Positions 32,399 through 39,815 of a DNA stretch of 39,815 bases are shown one piece after another; within the stretch, counting starts at the first letter, position 1, and every line of letters starts with the position of its first letter. The stretch is from Eubacteriales Family XIII. Incertae Sedis bacterium (GTDB taxonomy: Bacteria; Bacillota; Clostridia; Peptostreptococcales; Anaerovoracaceae). The translations under genes and the position numbers were made by a program. The stretch covers positions 1 through 39,815 of the forward strand of contig JAISLZ010000108.1 in assembly GCA_031277015.1 (NCBI GenBank). Reading direction: 5' to 3'. Below the pieces are notes generated by a model. That model was not told the origin of the DNA and ran no database searches. It saw nothing but the letters and a program-made list of their open reading frames with translations.

Positions 32399-33484
32399 TC
32401 ATCCCGCATACTTCTCGGTCTGTTGTACGTTCCAGGTGTCCCACTCGTCGTTCCACATCCCTATTTCTTTGTAATATTTTATGGATCCGGAATGATACGG
32501 AAATCTTGCGGTTTCTGAAAGCGCTACATCATTTGTCCATTCTCTAAGTTCTTCGCAAATTTGCGAGAGTGAATCATAGTTTTCCATAAGTGTCTTCGTA
32601 ATCACGTAAACAACATCCTCAGGAAGATCATCCCTGCAAAATAGTGCCGTAGGCATGCCGACACAGGGAAGCCCTTTTGAACCACCGGGGACATCGCTTG
32701 CAAGCTGGGCTGGAACAACGGAAGAATACTCCGCCGCAACTTCCGTTGCTTGCTCAGGTTCGACGGCAAGTATTTTCGGGGTAATCTTTGAAGCGAGTTC
32801 TTCCAGCTTGCTGCCACTAATTGAGCCAATACACGCGTCTGTCCTTCCCTCCGCGAGATCCGTAAATCCGGAATTTGAGAAAGACATCTTCATGCGTTCG
32901 ACATCTTTGTTCGGATCAAGACCATATGCGCGCAGGATTGCTTCCGTTATTTGCTTATGCGTATCACTCAGACCGTCAAACGTTACCCTTTTCCCTTTCA
33001 GGTCGGCTACCGTCTCAATCCCGGAGTCCGCATTTGTGACCAATGCAAAACAGAGCGTATTACCGTTTTCGATGGTCCTCATATTGCCCAGTGTATACGA
33101 ACCTTCCGAATCATCCCAATAGTTCTCAAAATGATCCGAGCAGTTGACGGCCAATTGGGCTTCACCCGCCTTAATGGCAGCAACAATCCCTTCCGGACCG
33201 GTCGAAGGCGTAACAATCACATTGAGAGGCGTATCCGTTGATAATAGGCCACCTTGTCCCGCACCTATCGCATAGTAACCGGTTCCTGTCGGATTGGTCG
33301 CATACACAAGGTCCATCGGTTCGATCGTGTCATCTTCAGGCTCAGTTTCGGATTGGACATCTCTACTGCCCGTGTCTATGGTCGATGTCGACTCCTCGCC
33401 GGATTTGTTTCCGCTGCAAGATGCCAACATCATGCCCAACATGAGTACCATTGTAGCTATAATTAATAATTGTTTCCTTTTCAT
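32399..33484 (-). CDS. TAXI-family TRAP solute receptor lipoprotein
   Basis: The 361-aa extracytoplasmic receptor has a lipoprotein signal (LMLGMMLASC), an acidic Ser/Thr linker (GEESTSTIDTGSRD) and the TAXI domain starting LVYATNPTGTGYYAIGAGQGG. Conserved stretches include GIVAAIKAGEAQLAV, ETVADLKGKRVTFDGL and AILRAYGLDPNKDV. The start is the ATG at 33484 with AGGAGG 8 bases upstream; the track start at 33553 overlaps the M24 gene. It captures the ligand for the fused TRAP permease downstream. TAXI receptors often bind glutamate, 2-oxoacids or related anions; the ligand here cannot be read. Confidence 0.92.
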   Translation of the reverse strand: MKRKQLLIIATMVLMLGMMLASCSGNKSGEESTSTIDTGSRDVQSETEPEDDTIEPMDLVYATNPTGTGYYAIGAGQGGLLSTDTPLNVIVTPSTGPEGIVAAIKAGEAQLAVNCSDHFENYWDDSEGSYTLGNMRTIENGNTLCFALVTNADSGIETVADLKGKRVTFDGLSDTHKQITEAILRAYGLDPNKDVERMKMSFSNSGFTDLAEGRTDACIGSISGSKLEELASKITPKILAVEPEQATEVAAEYSSVVPAQLASDVPGGSKGLPCVGMPTALFCRDDLPEDVVYVITKTLMENYDSLSQICEELREWTNDVALSETARFPYHSGSIKYYKEIGMWNDEWDTWNVQQTEKYAG

Positions 33485-33524
33485 TAGATATTCCTCCTCT
33501 TTGCGTTTTTTCGATTTTATGCGT

Positions 33525-34664
33525 TCACAGCCCCATGCTGTGTTCGGGTCCACTTAAAGACATTAACCCTTCCTGCGACGTGACAAACGTATCAGCAATA
33601 AGCACAGGTGAACTCACCTGATCCAGCAGAATACTTACAACATGATTCTTTCCACTAGCGGCCATCACGCCAGGATTCTCGTCCAAGTCCATCCCGATAT
33701 GTTGAACCGAGCTGAACGTACCTGCCTCCCTGCGAATGATAGACCACGGATCCCTGCCGTTGGTGATTGCTTTCTTAATCTGCTCGAAATCCAAATAAGC
33801 CGCCTCTAATCTTTCGTCATATCGCATGCAGGCAGTTTCGGGGCAGACTGTCACTGTCAAGCCATATTCCGCCTTGTACCCGAGATACTGAATCTGCATG
33901 AAAATCTTTACGATATCATCTTCAACGAATAAGGCTGTACTGGAAAAACGGAGGCGTCCGCCCGTCGAAGCGGTTCCGATCATAATACGTACATCTTCCG
34001 CGCCGAAATAGCGAATACGCCGATCGATATCGGCCGCCGCTTTCGCTTCCGTATTGCACGGCAGGCATTCCCTCGCCAGCTCAATGCAACCCCAACGCGC
34101 CAACGATGTAGCCTGGCCAATCACTGAAATCTCCCGTGGCATTTTGATCGATCTCATTTCCTTGAACGCAGAGGTCAAGTCAGGAATGTCGCCCAACGTA
34201 GAAACGAGTGCGGATTTTACCGCCCATGGTGCGCTTTCAAGGTTGACTCCTCCCCATTTTTTACTAGAGAGCCCCAGCGCGTTTAATTGCTCAGCGACTT
34301 TATCCCCGATGTGATCGTTCGCGACAAGGCTTAGACCTACCAACGTGATCTCAACGTCCTTAGGCAGTACAGCCTTTAGCCGTTCCATATCCCTGCCCGG
34401 TACTGCGGCAAACAGATGCGCCGTCCCGTCCCTATCGAGGGCGAGCATAACGTTGGACCATGTAATCACGCAGTTGTACCCGGAAAAATAAGCAACATAC
34501 CCATTGTTTAAGCTATCGGCATAGCAGATACACCCGTCGAATCCATGCTTCGCAAAAATCTTTGCAAAACGTTCCCGCCTGAGTCGAAATTCCTTCGATG
34601 GCAATTGATATTCGTCACGCACATAGCGACCCCGTACCAGCGCGGGGATTGTCCTAATGCTCAC
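33525..34664 (-). CDS. M24-family (creatinase/aminopeptidase fold) protein without metal ligands
   Basis: The 379-aa protein has a creatinase-type N-terminal domain (about 20-165, with RRERFAKIFAKHGFDGCICY) and a pita-bread domain. In metal-dependent M24 peptidases the second domain carries Asp, Asp, His, Glu, Glu. Here the matching places read IFMQIQYLGYKAEYGLTV, VQHIGMDLDE, VVSILLDQV and VLIADTFVTS, so only the His is kept. Creatinase itself is a metal-free member, so this is probably a C-N or similar hydrolase/lyase or a non-catalytic partner, not a peptidase. GTG start overlapping the preceding stop (GTGA), with GAGGTGA upstream. It is paired with a second M24 gene, suggesting a heterodimer. 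Confidence 0.8.
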   Translation of the reverse strand: MSIRTIPALVRGRYVRDEYQLPSKEFRLRRERFAKIFAKHGFDGCICYADSLNNGYVAYFSGYNCVITWSNVMLALDRDGTAHLFAAVPGRDMERLKAVLPKDVEITLVGLSLVANDHIGDKVAEQLNALGLSSKKWGGVNLESAPWAVKSALVSTLGDIPDLTSAFKEMRSIKMPREISVIGQATSLARWGCIELARECLPCNTEAKAAADIDRRIRYFGAEDVRIMIGTASTGGRLRFSSTALFVEDDIVKIFMQIQYLGYKAEYGLTVTVCPETACMRYDERLEAAYLDFEQIKKAITNGRDPWSIIRREAGTFSSVQHIGMDLDENPGVMAASGKNHVVSILLDQVSSPVLIADTFVTSQEGLMSLSGPEHSMGL

Positions 34665-35785
34665 TGTGTCACCTCCTCAATCTCATATAGGTGCACCGGC
34701 AATTTGCTCAAGCGCCGAATGCCGGTAGCTGTCACAATGATGGTCTCTCCACACGCAAGATATCCTGTTTCCGGTAAATACTGGTTCGGATGCACTACCA
34801 TTGCCATTCCCTCACGCAATTCTTCCTCGTTGTCCTCCGTCAATTCAAACTGTCCGAGCCCGAAATTATGCCCTCTTGATCGCATATATGGAGGTTTACA
34901 ATATTTTTCATATCCCTCAGCGCCAATAATCTGATTCTGTATCTTTGCTATTTCTCCAGCTCTCACTCCGGGTTTAATCGCGGAAAGGGACTTTTCAAGC
35001 GCTTCAACCAGCAACATGTATTTGTCATATTCGATGCTTGTCGCCTTGCCTAGCTTTGCAGTGCGACAAAGTTGAACGGCATACGTGATGGAGCATTTCA
35101 TGGGCGTGATTTCCGAAAGAATTAAATCACCGGACTCGATCTTTTTCTCACGAGGAACATGCATACACGAAAGATCTTTTCCTGCCGCCAACATCTGAAA
35201 ATTATCATCGGCGCCCGCCGCGCACATTGCGAAATTCATATCAGCGGCAAGTTCATATTCCTTCAGGCCACAGTGAATGGCCGAGATTTCAGCAAGAAAC
35301 CCTATGTCAGCCAATTGTCCGCCATCTTCAAGGAGTTTAATCTCCCAGGGGCTTTTAATTTTTGCCGCTTCATCAATAATATGAAGGCCGTTCCGTAGAT
35401 GGTCACAAAACGCTATGTCAAATGCCGCATATTGCTTCGCGGTGAGTATTTCAAGCCCCGCGACAGCGCACACGTTTCCATGCATTCTTGCCAAAGCAAT
35501 GACTTCGGTGAGATCATATCCGTCAAATAAGCGGACATCACGAATCCAGCCTGTTGATGCCGCGCGTTCCATGTCCCCTTCTTCTGAAATAAACAGGACA
35601 GGATCGGATGAGAGTGGAAGCACCACGCAAGCGGACAGGCCCAACATGCGGTAATTCGAAAGATAATGTACTATTTCCGATTTCCATTGCATGCTGTAAG
35701 CGACGAGTACACCAATACCTTCGGCGGCCATATGACTCCGGATGATTTCCGTGCGATTTTCCGCCTCTTTTAAAGGAAACCCCAT
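34661..35785 (-). CDS. M24-family (creatinase/aminopeptidase fold) protein with altered metal site
   Basis: The 374-aa protein has the two-domain creatinase/prolidase architecture (NRTEIIRSHMAAEGIGVLVAY at the start; pita-bread from about 150). The metal-site positions read GDLILSEITPMKC (Glu for the first Asp), an Ala/Val-rich stretch for the second, RGHNFGLGQFE (His kept), MAMVVHPNQYL (His for Glu) and GETIIVTATG (Glu kept). This partly resembles altered-ligand members such as DddP-type lyases and ectoine hydrolases. The start is the ATG at 35785 with GAGGTGA 5 bases upstream; the track start at 35827 overlaps the leuD-like gene. It is coupled to the next M24 gene by GTGA. The substrate is not known. 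Confidence 0.8.
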   Translation of the reverse strand: MGFPLKEAENRTEIIRSHMAAEGIGVLVAYSMQWKSEIVHYLSNYRMLGLSACVVLPLSSDPVLFISEEGDMERAASTGWIRDVRLFDGYDLTEVIALARMHGNVCAVAGLEILTAKQYAAFDIAFCDHLRNGLHIIDEAAKIKSPWEIKLLEDGGQLADIGFLAEISAIHCGLKEYELAADMNFAMCAAGADDNFQMLAAGKDLSCMHVPREKKIESGDLILSEITPMKCSITYAVQLCRTAKLGKATSIEYDKYMLLVEALEKSLSAIKPGVRAGEIAKIQNQIIGAEGYEKYCKPPYMRSRGHNFGLGQFELTEDNEEELREGMAMVVHPNQYLPETGYLACGETIIVTATGIRRLSKLPVHLYEIEEVTQ

Positions 35786-35795
35786 CCTACTCACC

Positions 35796-36389
35796 TCATC
35801 CTTTATCATGAACGGCATCAGCTTCATTAACTTCGCCGAAAAAACCCTCTACGTTTTTTCGCACCCCGGCTGAATGGAATTTTATAACAGTCGGGTAGTT
35901 TTCCGGATGTTGTTTGATCCATTCGATCATACCGCCTACTTCCCATCGCTCCAACAGAAGTGGAATAGGCGCCTCCGCTTGAATCTCTTTACCGTTTGTA
36001 AGATTTTTGATTTGCCCATTTTCTATATCGACCGCTAATTCGTCCCCTCTTTCGACAATCGAAAGGACTCCCGGGCACTCAAGTACCGGTACTCCGATAT
36101 TCCAAGTATTGCGATAGAAGATACGCGCACTGCTTTCGCATATAATAGCGCGCAGATCCATGGCCTTGAGAACGAGCGCCGCAGGCCGTGAAGATGAATT
36201 ACCAAAGTTTTTTCCCGCTACGATGAAATCGCCGGAGCTCATTTCTTTCGCGAAATTTGGATCGTAAAAACGAAGACATTCAGCAATCGGCAAATGCGCC
36301 CCATGATCCGCCGAGCTTGCCATAATACTTTCCGTATTCACATTATCGCCAAAAGTAAACGCCTTGCCTTGATATACTTTACCCATCAT
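35796..36389 (-). CDS. divergent LeuD-like (aconitase-family) small subunit, pair 2
   Basis: The 197-aa swivel-domain subunit would form a hydro-lyase with the large subunit encoded upstream. The fold is recognised by VYQGKAFTFGDNVNTE, GDFIVAGKNFGNSSSRPAAL and ARIFYRNTWNIGVPVLEC. The usual GxNFGCGSSRE is changed to GKNFGNSSSRP: the Arg stays, the CG and Glu do not. The substrate loop that reads YLRT-like in isopropylmalate isomerase is replaced by IMASSADHGAHLPIAE. A C-terminal extension of about 30 residues (KFHSAGVRKNVEGFF) is not usual. The ATG pair has AGGA upstream. An unusual substrate is likely. Confidence 0.8.
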   Translation of the reverse strand: MMGKVYQGKAFTFGDNVNTESIMASSADHGAHLPIAECLRFYDPNFAKEMSSGDFIVAGKNFGNSSSRPAALVLKAMDLRAIICESSARIFYRNTWNIGVPVLECPGVLSIVERGDELAVDIENGQIKNLTNGKEIQAEAPIPLLLERWEVGGMIEWIKQHPENYPTVIKFHSAGVRKNVEGFFGEVNEADAVHDKG

Positions 36390-36458
36390 GTATTCCTTTC
36401 TGTTATCTTTCTTCTTTGCCTTTATCTATATCGTCGCAACCTTGATATATATGGTTTA

Positions 36459-37718
36459 TCAAAGCATGACACGTGGATCTACGATCCTGCCATTTGCCGC
36501 GGCAGCCGCAACCGTATACGGAGAGGATAGAAAAATATTGACATTCACACCCGCTCTGCCAGGCAGATTCCGGGGATGGGTGCCTATCATGGTTTCACCT
36601 TCCCCAAGAAATCCATAACACATCATCTGGCATGGACCACAATATGGCGCACTGATGATTGCTCCTATATCCTCAAAGAATTGCAGCAGACCTTCCTGTC
36701 GCATTTCCGCAAGAATTTCCTGTGTCCCAGGTACTATGATCAGGCGCGTGTCCGGATGAATTGACCTGCCCTTGAGAATCTCTGCCGCCATCCGGAAGTC
36801 CTCGGTGGACGAGCCTGTACACCCTCCGATGTACGCCTGGTCGATCTTCACCCCCTCGACCTCTGAGATGGGTTTATTGTTGCTCGGACGTGGCGGGCAG
36901 CCTACCAATGGCTCGATTTTGCTGACATCCACGTGCCATTCTTTTTCAAAGGCACAGTCTGAATCGTTGTACTCGGCCTCATACGGTACATGCACTCTAT
37001 TCCTGATATATTCAAAGGTCTTACGATCAGGTTCCATAAAGCCTGTCACACCACCCATTTCAACCGCTAGGAACGACAAAATCGAACGTTGCATGATGCT
37101 CAAGCTGTCGATATAGGAACCGGTGTAGTCGATGGTCTTCCAAAGAGCGCCATCCGCCCCCACGACATCTCCGACTAAATGCTGACCAACATCTCTGGCG
37201 CAGACACCGCGCTGTGTGGCCCCTTCTAAACGGATACGTACAGTCGCGGGCACCCTAAACCATGTCTTACCTGACAGCATTGCATCGGCGACTTCATAGG
37301 TAATGGCCGTTCCAAAAGCGCCCAATACCCCGTAGACCGTAGCATGAGAATCGCCACCAACACACAAGGCGCCGGGGAACACGTGACCTTTTTCAAGCAT
37401 CAAAAGATGGGAATTTCCCGTTCCCATATCATACACATGGCGGATTCCATATTTTTTCGCCCACTCCCGGCTTTGTTTGAGGAATGTTGCATATTCTTGA
37501 GTAGAAGGGAGGCATACATGGTGCCCGAGACCAAATGTCACTTTATCTCCGTCAAAGACGCTACCAACCTCTCCGATTTCATCAAATAACGGGATTGCAA
37601 GCCATGGGCTGTGATGATATACAAGATCGAGATCACATATGACAGCATCTCCCGGAAATACCTCTTTATTACCTGATTTCTTTGCCAGAATTTTTTCTGT
37701 AGCAGTATGACCACCCAT
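36459..37718 (-). CDS. divergent LeuC-like (aconitase-family) large subunit, pair 2
   Basis: The 419-aa protein is the [4Fe-4S] catalytic subunit of an aconitase/isopropylmalate-isomerase-type hydro-lyase. The three cluster cysteines are present: GGCTGSS, then APYCGPCQMMC. The conserved GGDSHATVYGVLGAFG and TEKILAKKSG start are typical, but the pattern differs from pair 1 (GLGHHVCLPS for the usual IDHxxP, CTGSS for CTNGR). AAGGAGG lies just upstream of the ATG. It precedes its small subunit by 69 bases. With pair 1, two different dehydration/hydration steps are implied for one pathway. Confidence 0.85.
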   Translation of the reverse strand: MGGHTATEKILAKKSGNKEVFPGDAVICDLDLVYHHSPWLAIPLFDEIGEVGSVFDGDKVTFGLGHHVCLPSTQEYATFLKQSREWAKKYGIRHVYDMGTGNSHLLMLEKGHVFPGALCVGGDSHATVYGVLGAFGTAITYEVADAMLSGKTWFRVPATVRIRLEGATQRGVCARDVGQHLVGDVVGADGALWKTIDYTGSYIDSLSIMQRSILSFLAVEMGGVTGFMEPDRKTFEYIRNRVHVPYEAEYNDSDCAFEKEWHVDVSKIEPLVGCPPRPSNNKPISEVEGVKIDQAYIGGCTGSSTEDFRMAAEILKGRSIHPDTRLIIVPGTQEILAEMRQEGLLQFFEDIGAIISAPYCGPCQMMCYGFLGEGETMIGTHPRNLPGRAGVNVNIFLSSPYTVAAAAANGRIVDPRVML

Positions 37719-37749
37719 AAAATACCTCCTTGAATTACATAAAAGATTT

Positions 37750-37779
37750 ATTTGACACCATTCTAACTATAATTTGACA
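37750..37779 (-). promoter_or_regulatory. pair of direct repeats TGTCAAAT upstream of leuC-like pair 2
   Basis: TGTCAAAT occurs twice, 22 bp apart (37750-37757 and 37772-37779 on the minus strand), in the only sizeable gap (76 bp) inside the operon, before AAGGAGG and the ATG of the second LeuC. Two-turn spacing fits tandem regulator binding or a -35-like TTGTCA. I could not place a matching -10, so it may be an internal control site or chance. Confidence 0.3.
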
Positions 37780-37794
37780 ACTCAGCGTAATCTG

Positions 37795-38295
37795 CTACTT
37801 GTGCAGACTTTTTCTCAGTTTTTCCTTCAAACCGCCCATTGCAAGCTGCTCTAAAAGAAAATCCGGAATAGGTATACCCTTTAACGTGATTGCTTTCGTA
37901 TGATTGATAATTATTCCTGAACTGACATCCACTTCGAGCTCATCGTTGAGATCGATCTGCTTTTCTGCACCGTAACACTCAATAACCGGCAATCCGATAT
38001 TTATCGCGTTACGGTAAAAAATACGCGCAAATTCTTCTGCGACCACACATAATGTCCCCGCCGCTTTCATACCAATCGGGCCCCACTCTCTACTGGAGCC
38101 ACAGCCAAAGTTTTTCCCCGCAACCACAAAACCACCCATAGCCATCTTTTGTGGAAACGCAGGATCCAAATCCCTCATACAAATCCTTGCCAATTCATTC
38201 GGTGATGTTGAAGTCACGTATTTTGCCGAACTCATATCGTCTGTACTCACATCGTCGGCAAATTTGCTGAGCACCGTAGCTCTGATATTATTCAC
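37795..38295 (-). CDS. LeuD-like (aconitase-family) small subunit, pair 1
   Basis: The 166-aa protein is the short archaeal/anaerobe-type small subunit. It holds DDVSTDDMSSAKYVTSTSP, the strongly conserved GKNFGCGSSREWGP and ARIFYRNAINIGLPVIEC. The substrate-discriminating loop reads YVTSTSP, unlike YLRT of isopropylmalate isomerase or YLVY of homoaconitase, so the substrate is probably something else. GTG start overlaps the large-subunit stop (GTGA). No leuA or leuB is adjacent and a carboxylate importer closes the operon, which argues for catabolism; 2,3-dimethylmalate dehydratase of nicotinate fermenters is a known catabolic member. Confidence 0.85.
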   Translation of the reverse strand: MNNIRATVLSKFADDVSTDDMSSAKYVTSTSPNELARICMRDLDPAFPQKMAMGGFVVAGKNFGCGSSREWGPIGMKAAGTLCVVAEEFARIFYRNAINIGLPVIECYGAEKQIDLNDELEVDVSSGIIINHTKAITLKGIPIPDFLLEQLAMGGLKEKLRKSLHK

Positions 38296-39548
38296 TTGAT
38301 TCCCTTTCTCGGATCGGTAATATATCCGTTGACAGCCGAAGCTCCCGCCGTTGCGGGGGAAGATAGATAAATCTCCCCTTCCGGGCTTCCCATCCTTCCC
38401 TTAAAATTCCTATTATGTGTTCCCAGTACAATTTCTCCTTTTGCGATGAGCCCCTCATGCATACCTCCACAGGGCCCACAGTTTGCATTTAAGATCACAC
38501 ATCCCGACTCTATAAAAAGGTCAATAAGACCTTCCTTCATCAGTTGTGTATAAATTTCGTTGGAGGCTGGCAAGATCAAGCATCGTAACCAGCGTGGGAT
38601 TTTTCTCCCTTTTAAAAAGGCGGCGGCGGCAAGAAAATCCTCCATTCTCCCATTTGTACATGATCCGATCAATACCTGATCCAATCTCTTCCCTTCGACC
38701 TTTTCAACAGGGACCACATTGGCGGGATTATGAGGGCAGGCGACTTGCGGTCCAAGATTGTTACCGTCTATCTCGACTATTCGCGAATAATGAGCGTCCT
38801 CATCGCTTGAAAAAAGCGTGACGCTCTTTTCATATCTACCTTTTAAGTACTCGACGGTTTTATCATCCGGCGCGATAATTCCGTTCTTTGCGCCGGTTTC
38901 GACGGCCATATTGCAGAGTGTAAGTCTGCCATCCACAGACATGTCCCTAATCACGTCTCCGGTAAATTCCAAAGCTTTATATGTAGCTCCGGCGGCACCA
39001 ATCAAAGAAAGAGTTTTCAGGATCACATCCTTCGACATGATATAATCGCCCAACTTGCCTCCCACGACGACTTTGATCGTTTCAGGAACCCGGAACCACA
39101 AGCGGCCAACCACAAAGACTGATGCCATCTCTGTAGAGCCGATCCCTGTGGAAAAAGCGCCAAGACCGCCGTATGTGCAAGTGTGTGAATCGGTACCTAC
39201 GATAATCAGCCCGGGCGCTACGAATCCCCGCTCAGGCAGTAACTGATGCGCGACCCCCTGCATATTGAAAAAATGTTTGATATCATAATCCATCACGAAT
39301 GAAACCGTCTCGTGGGCAAGCTGGGCGTGCAACAAAGCGCTCGGTGGCGCCGAATGGTCAATGACCACAACGATTTTATCTTTATCCCATAGATCGGCGC
39401 CTAGATTTCGTATCGTATCAAAGACTATCGGGCCCAGTCCATCGTGCGCCATCGCCACATCTATATTGGCTTGAACGATATCGCCCGCATGTATCGATTC
39501 GATGCCCGCCGCTTTCGCCAGTATTTTTTCGGTTATTGTCATTCCCAC
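38292..39548 (-). CDS. LeuC-like (aconitase-family) large subunit, pair 1
   Basis: The 418-aa [4Fe-4S] subunit has all landmarks of the family: TITEKILAKAAG, VIDHSAPP, GTDSHTCTYGGLGAFSTGIGSTEMA-type region (GTDSHTCTYGGLGAFSTG), GSCTNGRMEDF and NANCGPCGGMHEG with the three cluster cysteines. Length fits the short 3-isopropylmalate/homoaconitase/dimethylmalate group, not the 470-aa E. coli LeuC. GTG start at 39548 with AGGAG 6 bases upstream. Coupled to its small subunit by a 4-base overlap. It is a standard-looking hydro-lyase; the pathway is unknown. Confidence 0.9.
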   Translation of the reverse strand: MGMTITEKILAKAAGIESIHAGDIVQANIDVAMAHDGLGPIVFDTIRNLGADLWDKDKIVVVIDHSAPPSALLHAQLAHETVSFVMDYDIKHFFNMQGVAHQLLPERGFVAPGLIIVGTDSHTCTYGGLGAFSTGIGSTEMASVFVVGRLWFRVPETIKVVVGGKLGDYIMSKDVILKTLSLIGAAGATYKALEFTGDVIRDMSVDGRLTLCNMAVETGAKNGIIAPDDKTVEYLKGRYEKSVTLFSSDEDAHYSRIVEIDGNNLGPQVACPHNPANVVPVEKVEGKRLDQVLIGSCTNGRMEDFLAAAAFLKGRKIPRWLRCLILPASNEIYTQLMKEGLIDLFIESGCVILNANCGPCGGMHEGLIAKGEIVLGTHNRNFKGRMGSPEGEIYLSSPATAGASAVNGYITDPRKGIK

Positions 39549-39584
39549 TTTTTTCTCCTCACTTTTCCACGATTCTGATTCTAT

Positions 39585-39815
39585 TTATCTCGGCACAAAG
39601 ACTATTGCAGAACTCGGGCAAACGCATTTGCAAATCCCGCAGCCTTCACATATCTCGCCATTGACGACCGCTTTCCCATCACCCATTGAGATGGCCCGGC
39701 AAGATCCGATTTTCATACAGGCGCCGCAACCTCTGCATTTTTCCTGATCAACCTCCGCATAGCTATAAATGTTTTCCAATTCCGCGGTCGTACAGATATA
39801 GTTCAATGCCACGCC
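39585..39815 (-). CDS. 2[4Fe-4S] ferredoxin domain, 5' end beyond the window
   Basis: The frame is open to the window edge, so this is probably the C-terminal end of a longer protein; the track's GTG at 39812 is not a convincing start. Two cluster motifs are seen: CRGCGACMKIGSC (CX2CX2CX5C, an unusual last spacing) and CEGCGICKCVCPSSAI (standard). The preceding YSYAEVDQEKC matches ferredoxin tails fused to oxidoreductases such as indolepyruvate:ferredoxin or corrinoid-activating enzymes. It sits 36 bases before leuC-like pair 1, so it likely belongs to the same operon and would bring electrons to the pathway. Confidence 0.75.
   Translation of the reverse strand, partial: GVALNYICTTAELENIYSYAEVDQEKCRGCGACMKIGSCRAISMGDGKAVVNGEICEGCGICKCVCPSSAIVFVPR

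Noticed and set aside
35796-39548. Leucine biosynthesis leuCD operon
   Set aside because: Two divergent pairs, changed substrate loops, no leuA/leuB, and a TRAP importer in the same operon argue for a different, probably catabolic role.

Overview
The window looks like a chromosomal piece of an anaerobic, amino-acid- or organic-acid-fermenting bacterium. Evidence for this: a membrane-bound six-subunit Ech-type [NiFe] hydrogenase with HypF, two large APC amino acid permeases, a TRAP/TAXI carboxylate transporter, [4Fe-4S] ferredoxin-type proteins, class II fumarase, Gram-positive-like lipoprotein signals and strong AGGAGG ribosome binding sites. The RsgI/PepSY-type anti-sigma remnant points to Bacillota (Clostridia). 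The short SRP RNA is less typical of that group, so the taxonomy is tentative. Genes are mostly on the minus strand in long, tightly overlapping operons (ATGA, GTGA and TGATG junctions). I see no transposase, phage, CRISPR or tRNA.

Layout. (1) 1-1.2 kb: a decayed ECF sigma / RsgI-type anti-sigma locus. The sigma gene lost region 4, the anti-sigma gene lost its N-terminal half, and an A8 run breaks the PepSY frame. A 45-codon ORF follows. (2) 1.4-1.8 kb (+): a small exported, C-terminally anchored protein. (3) 1.9-7.8 kb (-): a phosphonate operon, phnS (binding lipoprotein) - phnT (ATPase) - fused permease - phnX (phosphonoacetaldehyde hydrolase) - a saccharopine/lysine-dehydrogenase-like oxidoreductase, without a PhnW transaminase. 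I propose the oxidoreductase replaces PhnW. (4) 7.9-20.7 kb (-): APC permease, then APC permease - echABCDEF - a repeat-tailed membrane protein - hypF. The second permease is only 23 nt from echA. (5) 21.1-24.0 kb (+): a FIST-domain sensor and a soluble PAS hybrid histidine kinase. (6) 24.1-26.7 kb (-): housekeeping block ffs (SRP RNA) - dnaX (gamma-length) - ybaB - recR. (7) 26.7-30.3 kb: fumC with a near-leaderless promoter, flanked by orphan small plus-strand ORFs, then a membrane-anchored transglutaminase-like protein. (8) 30.4-39.8 kb (-): a catabolic-looking operon entering from beyond the right edge: ferredoxin domain, leuC/leuD-like pair 1, highly divergent leuC/leuD-like pair 2, two M24 pita-bread proteins with degraded metal sites, a TAXI receptor and a fused TRAP permease.

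How they fit together: the cell seems to import amino acids, organic acids and aminophosphonates, ferment them, and dispose of or recycle reducing equivalents through Ech-dependent H2 metabolism coupled to ion translocation. The most novel candidates are the dehydrogenase-PhnX route for 2-aminoethylphosphonate and the double aconitase-like/double M24/TRAP operon, whose substrate I cannot name. The hydrogenase operon also carries an unexplained repeat-tailed membrane protein and a large subunit encoded already in its mature length.
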